64,000 bases of DNA from JBOZRQ01 sp050789255 (GTDB lineage: Bacteria; Bacillota; Sulfobacillia; Symbiobacteriales; Symbiobacteriaceae): assembly GCA_050789255.1 (NCBI GenBank), contig JBOZRQ010000060.1, positions 310,001 to 374,000 on the forward strand, given 5' to 3'. The notes under the pieces are model-generated. The model had not been told where the DNA came from. It searched no databases and saw only the letters and a list, made by a program, of their open reading frames with translations. A program made the translations under genes and the position numbers. Below are positions 57,490 through 64,000 of this stretch, one piece after another (within the stretch, counting starts at the first letter, position 1; every line of letters begins with the position of its first letter).

Positions 57490-58368
57490 TCAGCGGGCGA
57501 GGTTGACCGGGATGACGGTGCTCAACCCCTGGCCGTACTGTACAGCCACGTCGATGCCGGTCGGGGCCTGCTGCGTGGTGAACTGAACCGCCAGACGGCC
57601 CGGACGGTCGGCCTGCGCCTGGAGCGGGAACTCGCCCAGCGGCTGATCGCCGGCCTTCGGCCGTGCCACCAGGCTGCCGACCGCTACGCAGGGGTTCGCC
57701 GGGGGCATCGGCGTCAGGGCTGTGACCTCGAAGCTGTTGTTTGCCCCTGCGGTGACGCTCAGCGTGGCATCGATCGTCAGCGAGTGGCCCAGAACAATGG
57801 GCTGAGGCGCCGCAGCGCGGCTTCCGCCGGGCACGTCGGCCAGGATCCGGTACTGGAGGGCCGGCTCCGCAAGGAACCCTGCGCGGAACTGCTCCGCCTC
57901 GGGCGGCCAATAGACCATAGCCGGACCCGTGCGGTTCGGCGCGGTAACGTGGACCCGCCATAGCAGTCCCGGGCCTCCGGTAATGGGCACCTCGGCGGCG
58001 TAGCTCTGCTGGCCAAGGTCCCGCACGGTTGCCTCCTGCCAGGCGTCGCCAGCTCCCCGACGGTACTGCAAGTGCGAGCGGGTACCAGGGGTCCACTCCC
58101 TGAGGCTCCAGGAGACGGAGACCCGGTGTTCCCGGCAGGTCGGGTCCGGTGTCACCGTGACCTCGGGCCTGGTGAGCCACTCCGGAACCGCCTCCCGCTC
58201 GCGTAAGGCAGCATCGAGGTTGGACAGGGCCAGCTGGTTCTGGCGTGCGTCGGCCTCCTGGCGCTGCCGTAGATTGATCATCTCGGTCCGCAGTCCAGAC
58301 TGATTGTGCACCGTCATGCCCTGCATGAGCACAAGCAAAACCAGAAGGTAGGGCGCCCACTTGTTCAT
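57490..58368 (-). CDS. membrane-anchored protein of unknown function
   Basis: A 292-residue protein with an N-terminal signal-anchor (YLLVLLVLMQGMTV), a short coiled coil (TEMINLRQRQEADARQNQLA) and a beta-rich outer part with fibronectin-like strands (HRVSVSWSLREWTPGTRSHL; YAAEVPITGGPGLLWRVHVT). No family recognised. ATG at 58368 with GAGGTGAC upstream. There is no space for a terminator between it and ytrI, so convergent transcripts must overlap. Confidence 0.65.
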   Translation of the reverse strand: MNKWAPYLLVLLVLMQGMTVHNQSGLRTEMINLRQRQEADARQNQLALSNLDAALREREAVPEWLTRPEVTVTPDPTCREHRVSVSWSLREWTPGTRSHLQYRRGAGDAWQEATVRDLGQQSYAAEVPITGGPGLLWRVHVTAPNRTGPAMVYWPPEAEQFRAGFLAEPALQYRILADVPGGSRAAAPQPIVLGHSLTIDATLSVTAGANNSFEVTALTPMPPANPCVAVGSLVARPKAGDQPLGEFPLQAQADRPGRLAVQFTTQQAPTGIDVAVQYGQGLSTVIPVNLAR

Positions 58369-58396
58369 AAGATGTCACCTCATGAAAAGTGTTCCC

Positions 58397-59128
58397 CTAG
58401 TCCGTAAAAAGGCAGCGCGAATCGGCCGGCAGCGTTGATCGGCGCGGGGCAGAGCCATCCATGAAGGAGGGCAGGTTGGCCGACAGAGCGCGGTAAACGT
58501 CAGCAAAGCTATGCAGGGGGTAGTAGGGTGAGCCGTGCTCCTTCATGAACCTCTCCAGCCGGCCCTTCGCAAACACCCAGTCGGCATACCGGGCCGCGTA
58601 GAGGTCGCTGACCCCGTCCCCGATATAGATCACACGCTTGCCGGCGTTCCTGAGCCGCCTGGCCACCTGGGCCTTACAGCAGGCACAGAAATCGCAGGCG
58701 GGGTTGCCGTGCGGGAAGAGCAGCTCCCCGGGGCGCTCCATCTCGTTGCAGATCACGGGCAGGTGGGACAGGCCCTCCCGGCCCAAAATCCGCTCGATAT
58801 AAAAGCCGAACCCGTCGCTGACCACGGCCAGCGGGATCGACCGCTCCTCGCACCAGGCGGCGAAGGGGGCGAACTCGGGGTCGATGGTGATGGTGGCCGC
58901 CAGTTCGGCTGCCTGCACCGGATCGGCCCTGACCATGGAGTCAAGCCAATACAGGCGGGTGCCGATCTGTTTGGTCGCAAAACGGCGAAGGGTCTCGGCC
59001 GACGGCGGGGCGAAGGTCTCGGTCACCAGGTCCCCGACGTCCACGCTGCTGATGGTGAAATCGAAGTCGGTCAAAACGATGAGCGGCGCCTGATCGGCGT
59101 CGCTCCAGAAGGTGCGGACCCTGTTCAT
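58397..59128 (-). CDS. HAD-IB phosphatase, MtnX-like
   Basis: A 243-residue HAD-superfamily phosphatase. Motif I is VLTDFDFTISSVDVGD (nucleophile Asp), motif II VVSDGFGFYI, and motif IV YIGDGVSDLYAARYAD. A Cys cluster CDFCACCK sits before the Lys-containing motif III region and may bind a metal. Closest recognised type is MtnX (2-hydroxy-3-keto-5-methylthiopentenyl-1-phosphate phosphatase), but no other methionine-salvage gene is near. Overlaps the M42 peptidase gene by 4 nt. Confidence 0.82.
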   Translation of the reverse strand: MNRVRTFWSDADQAPLIVLTDFDFTISSVDVGDLVTETFAPPSAETLRRFATKQIGTRLYWLDSMVRADPVQAAELAATITIDPEFAPFAAWCEERSIPLAVVSDGFGFYIERILGREGLSHLPVICNEMERPGELLFPHGNPACDFCACCKAQVARRLRNAGKRVIYIGDGVSDLYAARYADWVFAKGRLERFMKEHGSPYYPLHSFADVYRALSANLPSFMDGSAPRRSTLPADSRCLFTD

Positions 59129-60165
59129 CGCTTCAGGTACTCCAGCATGAGCCAGGCGGTGCGCTCCAGGGAGTCCACATGGCAGCGCTCGTAGCTGTGG
59201 GAGGCGTCGATGCCGGGGCCCACCAGGGCGGTCTTGAACTGGCCGCCGGCCCGCAGCGCAGCGCTGGCGTCCGAACCGTAGTACGGGTAGATGTCGACCT
59301 TATACGGGATGCCCTGGTCGGAGGCCAGGTACTGCAGCCGCCGGGTCAACTCGTAGTCGTACGGGCCGCTGCTGTCCTTGGCGCAGATGGTGACCGAGTA
59401 CTCGTCGCCGGTCTGGCCGTTGCCGACCACGGCCATATCGAGGGCGATCATTTCAGCGGTTTCGGGCGGGAAGCCCATTGCAGCACCGTGGCCGACCTCT
59501 TCGTAATTGGAGATGAAGAAGTGGGTGGTGGCGGCCAGCTTGACATTCTCCTCGCGAATCAGCTTGGCCAGGCCCAGCAGAATGGCTGCGCAGGCCTTGT
59601 CGTCGAGGTGGCGGGACTTGATGAAGCCGCTCTGCGTGTACTGGGTACGAGGGTCCAGGGAGATGAAGTCCCCGACCTGGATGCCCAGCGCCTCCACGTC
59701 GGCCCGGGAGTGGACCCGCTCGTCGAGCCGGACCTCCAGGTTCTCCTCGTCGCGCTCCTGCTTGTAGTGCTCTTGCCCGTGGACGTGGGTGCTGGCCTTG
59801 GTCACCAGCACCGTGCCGGAGATGGCCCGGCCGTCGTGGGTATGTACGAGGACATACTCGCCCTCAATCGTGTTGCCGGAGTAGCCGCCAATGCGGGTCA
59901 GCTTGAGCCGGCCGTTTGACTTGAGCTCCTTGACCATGGCGCCCAGGGTGTCCACGTGGGCGGAGAGGGTGCGGGGGTTCTGGGTGTCGGCGCCGGGGAG
60001 GGTGGCCAGCAGGGCGCCCTTCTTGGTGCGGCGGGTCTCTACACCGAGCCGGCTGAACTCACGTTCCATGTAGTCGATGGCCGCATGGGCGAACCCGGTC
60101 GGGCTGGGAATTTGGCAGAGCTCCACGGTCTGCCGAGCGATGTACTCCACATCGATCTTTGCCAC
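59125..60165 (-). CDS. M42 family glutamyl/deblocking aminopeptidase
   Basis: A 346-residue dinuclear metallo-aminopeptidase of the M42 (tetrahedral, TET-like) family. Metal and catalytic residues are in TLSAHVDTLGAM, FIKSRHLDDKACAAILLG, HFFISNYEEVGHGAAMGFP, MIALDMAVVG and SHSYERCHVDSLER. It trims N-terminal residues from peptides in the cytoplasm. ATG with GGAGGTAGCG upstream. Forms a two-gene operon with the HAD phosphatase. Confidence 0.92.
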   Translation of the reverse strand: MAKIDVEYIARQTVELCQIPSPTGFAHAAIDYMEREFSRLGVETRRTKKGALLATLPGADTQNPRTLSAHVDTLGAMVKELKSNGRLKLTRIGGYSGNTIEGEYVLVHTHDGRAISGTVLVTKASTHVHGQEHYKQERDEENLEVRLDERVHSRADVEALGIQVGDFISLDPRTQYTQSGFIKSRHLDDKACAAILLGLAKLIREENVKLAATTHFFISNYEEVGHGAAMGFPPETAEMIALDMAVVGNGQTGDEYSVTICAKDSSGPYDYELTRRLQYLASDQGIPYKVDIYPYYGSDASAALRAGGQFKTALVGPGIDASHSYERCHVDSLERTAWLMLEYLKR

Positions 60166-60259
60166 GTTTGCGCTACCTCCTCAGGAATTACGCTACCAGT
60201 GTACCACGGGGCCATTCGGGTGTCATTGTGATTGTTCCCTGGAGGTTTCCATCCCTCCT

Positions 60260-60268
60260 TGGTATACT
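60260..60268 (+). promoter_or_regulatory. extended -10 promoter element
   Basis: TGGTATACT, 35 nt before the GTG at 60303; same nonamer as before aroC, the gcv leader and panB. Confidence 0.6.
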
Positions 60269-60302
60269 AAAGGCAGAATGCTCAGAAAGGCGGGTGCTCC
60301 CG

Positions 60303-60683
60303 GTGCGTCTTGCCCTGTACTTCATCTCTGCGGTTGTTCACCTCTCAGCGGCACTTGGCATGGCGCTGCTGGCGCGCCTGACCACCGACCCGCTGCTCTT
60401 TGCCCTGGGGGGCGCCTTTCTGAGCGGGTGCATCTCCGGGGCGTGGCTGCTGGGGCGGGCCGTGGGCGCCGGGCTGCCGCGCCCGCAGACCGGAAAGGCC
60501 CTGATCGCCTTTGCGGCCCCCGCCGCCCTGGTTAACCTGTGGCAGGGGCACTGGCTGGCCGGCGCATGGAGTTTGGTGGTGCTGGCGGCCGGCCTCGGGT
60601 TCGCTGTGCGCATCTTCCCATCCACATACCGGCAGCGGCGGGCTTTGCCCCACGGACCGGTGCGTCCTCCCATGAGCCGATAG
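60303..60683 (+). CDS. small integral membrane protein of unknown function
   Basis: A 126-residue protein with four hydrophobic stretches (LALYFISAVVHLSAALGMAL; LLFALGGAFLSGCISGAWLL; ALIAFAAPAALVNLWQGHWL; WSLVVLAAGLGFAVRIF) and a basic C-terminus. Not recognised. GTG at 60303 has AAAGGCGGG upstream and is preceded by an extended -10; the frame stays open back to 60159 without an SD. Confidence 0.65.
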   Translation: MRLALYFISAVVHLSAALGMALLARLTTDPLLFALGGAFLSGCISGAWLLGRAVGAGLPRPQTGKALIAFAAPAALVNLWQGHWLAGAWSLVVLAAGLGFAVRIFPSTYRQRRALPHGPVRPPMSR

Positions 60684-60744
60684 CGCCCACAGGCATGGAC
60701 GAGCCCGCCCCAAGCCACACTAGCCGCTAGGAGGCGATGGAACC

Positions 60745-61098
60745 TTGGGGCACACGGTGGTTGGGCTCTTCAAACACAGCGGCGACGCCGATTTAGTGGC
60801 GGCATACCTGCGCGACGAGTACACCCTGGCAGCCGATGAGCTGGACATCATCGGGGAGGCGGAGTGGGAGAATATGACCCCGCCGGCCCCCGAAGGGGAG
60901 TCCGCCTGGTACCTGACCGCTGCAACCGGGGCGATCGGGATCGGCGACGAGAACCCGGTGGGCAAGCGGTGGGGGGACAAGCTCTACGAAGGCAACACCT
61001 TGGTGGTGGCCCGTGCCTATGACCCGGACATCGCGCAGTCGATCGCCAGGGACCTGCGGGTGCATGGCGCCGACCGAATCGACCTGCTGCCGCACTAA
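60745..61098 (+). CDS. small soluble protein, possibly stress-related (YflT-like)
   Basis: A 117-residue protein. TVVGLFKHSGDADLVAAYLR resembles the opening of general-stress YflT/DUF1269-type domains, and the C-terminal NTLVVARAYDPDIAQSIARD has the matching second half of a ferredoxin-like fold; the assignment is tentative. Acidic, no signal peptide. TTG start with AGGAGGCG about 9 nt upstream. Single gene followed by a strong terminator. Confidence 0.65.
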   Translation: MGHTVVGLFKHSGDADLVAAYLRDEYTLAADELDIIGEAEWENMTPPAPEGESAWYLTAATGAIGIGDENPVGKRWGDKLYEGNTLVVARAYDPDIAQSIARDLRVHGADRIDLLPH

Positions 61099-61104
61099 AA
61101 GGAT

Positions 61105-61140
61105 GACCGGGCGCCCTACATCGGGCGCCCGGTCTCGTTT
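61105..61140 (+). terminator. intrinsic terminator
   Basis: Perfect 12-bp repeat GACCGGGCGCCC (61105-61116) / GGGCGCCCGGTC (61123-61134), 6-nt loop, then TCGTTT. Confidence 0.82.
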
Positions 61141-61302
61141 CGCCTCTTCATCTACTGGGATAAATTCGCAGTTTCCAGTCCTTATCAAAAATTCTCAGCG
61201 CGGCAAGCAGGAAGTTGGGAAAAATTAGGGAATAGAGAACGAAGCTGAAGGGCACTGCCAGGGGGAACCGCCTCCGAGTCTGAGTGTTGGAGGGGGATTT
61301 TG
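61141..61302 (+). promoter_or_regulatory. A/T-richer leader of the TPR gene
   Basis: A 160-nt region with clearly lower GC than its surroundings up to about 61245. No confident -35/-10. Near the gene, CCTCC (61271-61275) can pair with GGAGG (61289-61293), the SD of the TPR gene, forming a small masking hairpin. Confidence 0.4.
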
Positions 61303-62244
61303 GTGGTTGACTACGGTAAGCTGTTGGCCGCTGCGGCCCGGGGCGAAGCCGACTTCGTCCTGCAGCACGCCGACGGCGTCCTCATGAATGGCGACTGCCC
61401 GCCGGAGAAGGTGGGTTGGGTCTTCTATTTGAAGAGCGATGCAGCGCAAACCGCCGACAAGGTCGTCCTGGCCATTGCCGCGGGTGAACAGGCGCTGTCG
61501 TGGGCGCAACAGCACAGCGACATCGACCTCGAAGGCCGTGTTCGGCTCTGCCTTAGCAACTCGCTGCTGCGCATTGGCCGTGTGGCCGATGCGGCCTCGC
61601 TCCTTGAGGCCTATGTGGCCTGCCTGGATCAGCACGCCGCCTGGAAACAGTTTGAGGATATCGCCCGGTACAACCTCGCCGTTGCGTACCGGCATTCCGG
61701 CCGGCTGAGCGAGGCGGTGCAGCAGTACCGTCGCGCCCTGGAGCTCCCCGAGTCTCGCGTGGGCCTGAAGCCGCAAATCCGGCAGAACCTGGCCTGGGCG
61801 CTCATTCTGCTCGGCGACGCCGAGGGGGCCCGTGAGCAGCTCGAGGCAGTGGCCGAGAACGTCCGCGAAACGCTTTCGCTCAGCCGCCTCACCTCGCTAT
61901 GGGTCGACAAGGCCGCCCTCAGCCTCCTCGATGGCGACATCGCCAAGGCCAAGGCTGCCTGCCAGCAAGTGCTCGACGCGCTTGACGATCGGCAGCGCAG
62001 GACCCACTTGTCCACCACCTATATTACATTGGGCCGAATCGCTCTCGTTGAGGGGCAGCGGGAGGAGGCCCAGCGCTGCTCGATGGTCGCCCGTAACCAC
62101 GCAGAGAAGGCCGAGCGGTGGGACCTGCATAACGAAGCGACCCGCCTCTGGATCGACGCGTCAGAGAAAGGAGGGACACCCCATGAGGAAACTGTTCTGG
62201 CTACTGCTGCTCGCTTGCTTGTTATCGGTCGTAATAACCGGTAG
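61303..62244 (+). CDS. TPR-repeat protein, candidate Rap/RRNPP-type peptide receptor
   Basis: A 313-residue, all-helical protein built of tetratricopeptide repeats at about residues 80-110, 121-150 (ARYNLAVAYRHSGRLSEAVQ), 161-190 (QNLAWALILLGDAEGAREQL), 200-229 (VDKAALSLLDGDIAKAKAAC) and 238-270 (TTYITLGRIALVEGQREEAQ). There is no N-terminal HTH, membrane segment or signal peptide. GTG at 61303 has GGAGGGGG 6 nt upstream; TTG 61300 is too close. Its last 20 codons overlap a small gene for a secreted peptide, the arrangement of rap-phr pairs. A Rap-like role (protein-protein regulator silenced or activated by re-imported peptide) is inferred from layout and repeat type only. Confidence 0.75.
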   Translation: MVDYGKLLAAAARGEADFVLQHADGVLMNGDCPPEKVGWVFYLKSDAAQTADKVVLAIAAGEQALSWAQQHSDIDLEGRVRLCLSNSLLRIGRVADAASLLEAYVACLDQHAAWKQFEDIARYNLAVAYRHSGRLSEAVQQYRRALELPESRVGLKPQIRQNLAWALILLGDAEGAREQLEAVAENVRETLSLSRLTSLWVDKAALSLLDGDIAKAKAACQQVLDALDDRQRRTHLSTTYITLGRIALVEGQREEAQRCSMVARNHAEKAERWDLHNEATRLWIDASEKGGTPHEETVLATAARLLVIGRNNR

Positions 62245-62326
62245 CAGTTGGGCTTCAGAGGGCGTCGGCACCAGTCCGCCCATTACAACCAAGACCCTTG
62301 GCTCCGCATGGTACAACCAAAAGTAA
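62183..62326 (+). CDS. small exported peptide, candidate Phr-like signal precursor
   Basis: A 47-codon ORF in the +1 frame relative to the TPR gene, starting inside it and ending 82 nt after its stop. SD AAAGGAGGG 6-7 nt before the ATG is among the best in the region. The product has a basic start (MRKL), a hydrophobic core (FWLLLLACLLSVVITG) and a signal-peptidase I site after SSWA (Ala24), leaving a 23-residue tail SEGVGTSPPITTKTLGSAWY followed by NQK. Short secreted tail plus overlap with a TPR gene match Phr/NprX/PapR precursors. No similarity to a known peptide is claimed. Confidence 0.7.
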   Translation: MRKLFWLLLLACLLSVVITGSSWASEGVGTSPPITTKTLGSAWYNQK

Positions 62327-62347
62327 ACTAACGGAACCTAGACATGA

Positions 62348-62385
62348 AAAGGCGGCGACCAGTTAGTTGGTCGCCGCCTTTGCTG
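62348..62385. terminator. bidirectional intrinsic terminator
   Basis: Perfect 14-bp repeat AAAGGCGGCGACCA (62348-62361) / TGGTCGCCGCCTTT (62368-62381). Between the peptide gene and the converging tatA-like gene. Confidence 0.88.
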
Positions 62386-62396
62386 TGCGGACAGCG

Positions 62397-62617
62397 TTAG
62401 CTCTTCGCCTCAGAGTCGGAACGTGTGACGGCAGTGACCTCGTCGGAGGCAGCCTTGGTGACCTCTTCGGTAATGCTTTGGGTCGCCTTCTTGAACTCGC
62501 GGATCCCCTGACCGAGGCTGCGCCCAAGTTCGGGCAGCTTGGAGGGCCCGAAAATAACCAGCGCCACCAAGATAATCAGGATAAGCTCGCCGGGACCAAT
62601 ATTCTCGAGGAAGGCAC
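62397..62617 (-). CDS. tatA: TatA/TatB-type twin-arginine translocase subunit, start probably frame-shifted
   Basis: In the frame ending at TAA 62399-62397 the codons read FLENIGPGELILIILVALVI, then FGPSKLPELGRSLGQGIREF and KKATQSITEEVTKAASDEV: the TatA membrane helix, hinge (FGPxKLPELGRxLG) and amphipathic helix. The Tat system exports folded proteins. Problem: this frame has no ATG, GTG or TTG nearby. ATG 62619 and GTG 62617, positioned like the true start after GCGAGGG, are one nucleotide out of frame; adding one base within CCTTCC (62609-62614) would restore M-P-F-L-E-N-I-G. So either a point deletion, an assembly error or an unusual start. Confidence 0.75.
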
Positions 62618-62907
62618 ATCCCTCGCTTTCATTCGGCCCTACGTTCGGACAAACCCATCCTACTACCGTTGCGAACGATTGTCTATCCCTTCCGTGACGT
62701 GAAATTGGAGTCGCCGCCGACTGGCAGAACTGTGCTCGGCTGGCGAAAGCTATGCGACAGGGCAGAATGTTCCAAATCCAAAGCCGCAGGAGATGTCATT
62801 CACCCCCCGAATCTCTATCCCTACCGTACGATACACGAATAGTTCCACGTTATTACAAATGTGTACGTATAAGCTTCGTGATAGAGAAAGATGGGGGACT
62901 ACAACAC
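62618..62907. other. intergenic region, no gene seen
   Basis: A 290-nt divergent spacer between the tatA-like gene and the subtilase gene, less GC-rich towards its right end. It should hold promoters in both directions; GTATAA at 62868-62873 is a possible -10 for the protease. SD-like AGATGGGGGA precedes the protease ATG. No RNA gene or further ORF with typical codon use was recognised. Confidence 0.5.
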
Positions 62908-64000
62908 ATGAAAAAGGGCCGTATGCTAGCGTTAATGACCGCGGCTTCGGTGCTCGCCGGCTCCTTTGGCGCCCCGGCATTCACGGCCCCCCGCGATGGC
63001 GCTCCGGTCAATCTGCCGGTGCGGCTAAAGCATGGGACCGTCTATATGACCTCGAATCGGTCCATGGTCGCCATGCAGGCCGCCCCGGCGGATGCTCAGG
63101 GCCGTGGGCTCTACATCGTCCAGTTTACGGGCGCCGTGAAGGAGGCCGATAAGGCGGCGCTGACGAGCATGGGCGCCGATCTGGGCGACTACCTGCCCGA
63201 GAACGCCTTCCTGGTGCGCATGCAGAGCAGCCTGGTGGGGCAGGTGAAGGGGCTGGGCTTCGTGGAGGGCGTGACCGAGTACACCCCTGTCATGAAGATC
63301 GACCGGGAACTGAAGGGGATCGGCGCCGAGGTCAGCACGCAGGTCCGTGTTACGACCTTCGGCGGCGGGACCCTGACCGCCAGCGTTGACGGCGACGGGG
63401 TCGCCCAGCTCGCCGCCAACCCGGATGTGGTCTACGTCGAACCGGTGCACCATCACAAGATCCTCAATGACAAGGCGACCGGGATCATGGGCGTTACCAA
63501 GGCCTGGAGCGGGGGCATGAACGGCGAGGGCCAGGTGGTGGCGATCACCGACACGGGCCTGGATACCGGCAAGAACGACTCGTCGTTGCACCCGGACTTC
63601 CAGGGGCAGGTGAAGGCGATTTACGCCCTGGGCAAGCCCGGCGACGCCTCGGACACCCTGGCGCACGGCACGCACGTGGCGGGCTCGGTGCTGGGCACCG
63701 GCGCTGCCTCGAACGGCCTCTTCAAGGGCGCCGCCCCCGGCGCCAAGCTGGTCTTCCAGGCGGTCGAGGATAGCAAGGGCGGCCTGGGCGGCATCCCCGA
63801 GGACCTGGGCACGCTCTTCAAGCAGGCCTACGGGGCCGGCGCCCGCATCCACTCCAACTCCTGGGGTGTTCCCGCCGAGTCGGGCGGTACGGTCTACGAC
63901 GCCCAGTCCGCCGCGGTCGACAAGTTCATGTGGGAGAATCCGGACTACACCATTCTTTTTGCCGCTGGCAACGACGGCGACTACGACCGCAACGGATCGA
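62908..64000 (+). CDS. subtilisin-like S8 serine protease, partial
   Basis: The first 364 residues of an exported subtilase, cut by the right edge. Signal peptide MKKGRMLALMTAASVLAGSF with GAPAFTAP; an I9-like propeptide region (GLYIVQFTGAVKEADKAALT, NPDVVYVEPVHHHKI); then the catalytic domain with Asp in VVAITDTGLD (about 63538-63570), His in LAHGTHVAGSVLG (about 63659-63700) and the oxyanion Asn in ILFAAGNDGDY. The catalytic Ser lies beyond the window. Likely secreted and self-activated; the ATG at 62908 follows GGGGGA. Confidence 0.92.
   Translation, partial: MKKGRMLALMTAASVLAGSFGAPAFTAPRDGAPVNLPVRLKHGTVYMTSNRSMVAMQAAPADAQGRGLYIVQFTGAVKEADKAALTSMGADLGDYLPENAFLVRMQSSLVGQVKGLGFVEGVTEYTPVMKIDRELKGIGAEVSTQVRVTTFGGGTLTASVDGDGVAQLAANPDVVYVEPVHHHKILNDKATGIMGVTKAWSGGMNGEGQVVAITDTGLDTGKNDSSLHPDFQGQVKAIYALGKPGDASDTLAHGTHVAGSVLGTGAASNGLFKGAAPGAKLVFQAVEDSKGGLGGIPEDLGTLFKQAYGAGARIHSNSWGVPAESGGTVYDAQSAAVDKFMWENPDYTILFAAGNDGDYDRNGS

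Noticed and set aside
62410..62619. 69-codon minus-strand ORF beginning at ATG 62619
   Set aside because: Its product has no sensible features, while the adjacent frame encodes a clear TatA; the ATG is probably the remnant of the true tatA start.
62367..62702. Plus-strand ORF opposite the tatA-like gene
   Set aside because: Antisense of a recognised gene, beginning inside a terminator hairpin.
1..64000. CRISPR arrays, insertion sequences, prophage genes, rRNA operons
   Set aside because: No direct-repeat arrays, transposase or integrase ORFs, or rRNA/tRNA genes could be recognised on either strand.

Overview
The window looks like chromosome of a high-GC, spore-forming, monoderm member of the Firmicutes, most like Symbiobacterium. 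The reasons are GC-rich codon choice throughout (third positions mostly G or C), an intact sporulation sigma factor sigK, spoVAD/spoVAE and ytrH/ytrI, a DegS/DegU-type pair, a LipM-type octanoyltransferase, a split glycine decarboxylase (gcvPA/gcvPB), strong Shine-Dalgarno sequences with many GTG/TTG starts, and Gram-positive style terminator-coupled riboswitches. The genus assignment is an inference from recognised protein families; no search was run.

Layout, left to right. 1-7.4 kb: truncated M48 protease, MutT, an orphan sugar-binding lipoprotein, sigK, a secreted DUF11/SdrD-like surface protein, a stalk-domain secreted protein, YqeG phosphatase and a lone receiver domain. 7.4-12.8 kb: a shikimate operon (aroE, a prepilin peptidase, aroC, aroK, aroB) ending in psuG. 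13-17 kb: an isocitrate/isopropylmalate dehydrogenase, a coiled-coil protein, an AIM24-type protein, spoVAD-spoVAE on the minus strand and a glycine-zipper protein. 17.3-22.3 kb: a DegS/DegU-like two-component system, then a cobalamin riboswitch and a B12 ABC transporter. 22.4-30.7 kb: a complete Tad/Flp pilus locus with two tandem pilins, plus DUF192 and DinB proteins. 31-38.8 kb: a lipoprotein, molybdate transport genes with a fused XRE/substrate-binding regulator, an AEC carrier, a cation:proton antiporter with a highly structured leader, MATE and DedA. 38.9-46.2 kb: a one-carbon/glycine-cleavage region: glycine riboswitch, gcvT, two tiny membrane proteins, gcvH, gcvPA, gcvPB, lipM, then a ZTP riboswitch and glyA. 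46.3-60.7 kb: dienelactone hydrolase, YfiT-like protein, LiaF-like membrane proteins, a marR/DHA2 drug-efflux operon, DUF3105, plsC, a DmpA-type peptidase, panB-panE, ytrH-ytrI, HAD phosphatase and M42 aminopeptidase. 60.7-64 kb: a stress-type small protein, a TPR protein with an overlapping exported-peptide gene, a TatA-type gene and a truncated subtilase.

The strongest candidate for an undescribed system is at 61.3-62.3 kb: a TPR-only protein of Rap-like size whose 3' end overlaps a well-translated 47-codon ORF encoding a secreted peptide, the gene arrangement of RRNPP (Rap-Phr type) quorum sensing. Other notable signals are the leader of the antiporter at 36.5-36.7 kb (promoter, aptamer-like hairpin, terminator and SD-masking hairpin), two places where a terminator stem contains the next gene's Shine-Dalgarno, a perfect bipartite operator in front of marR, a tRNA 3'-end-like fragment beside sigK, and two probable frameshifts (the stalk-domain protein and tatA).

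The one-carbon genes fit together well: glycine sensed by the gcvT leader would induce the cleavage system, LipM supplies the lipoyl precursor for GcvH, and ZTP/ZMP (a folate-shortage alarmone) sensed upstream of glyA would raise serine-glycine interconversion.
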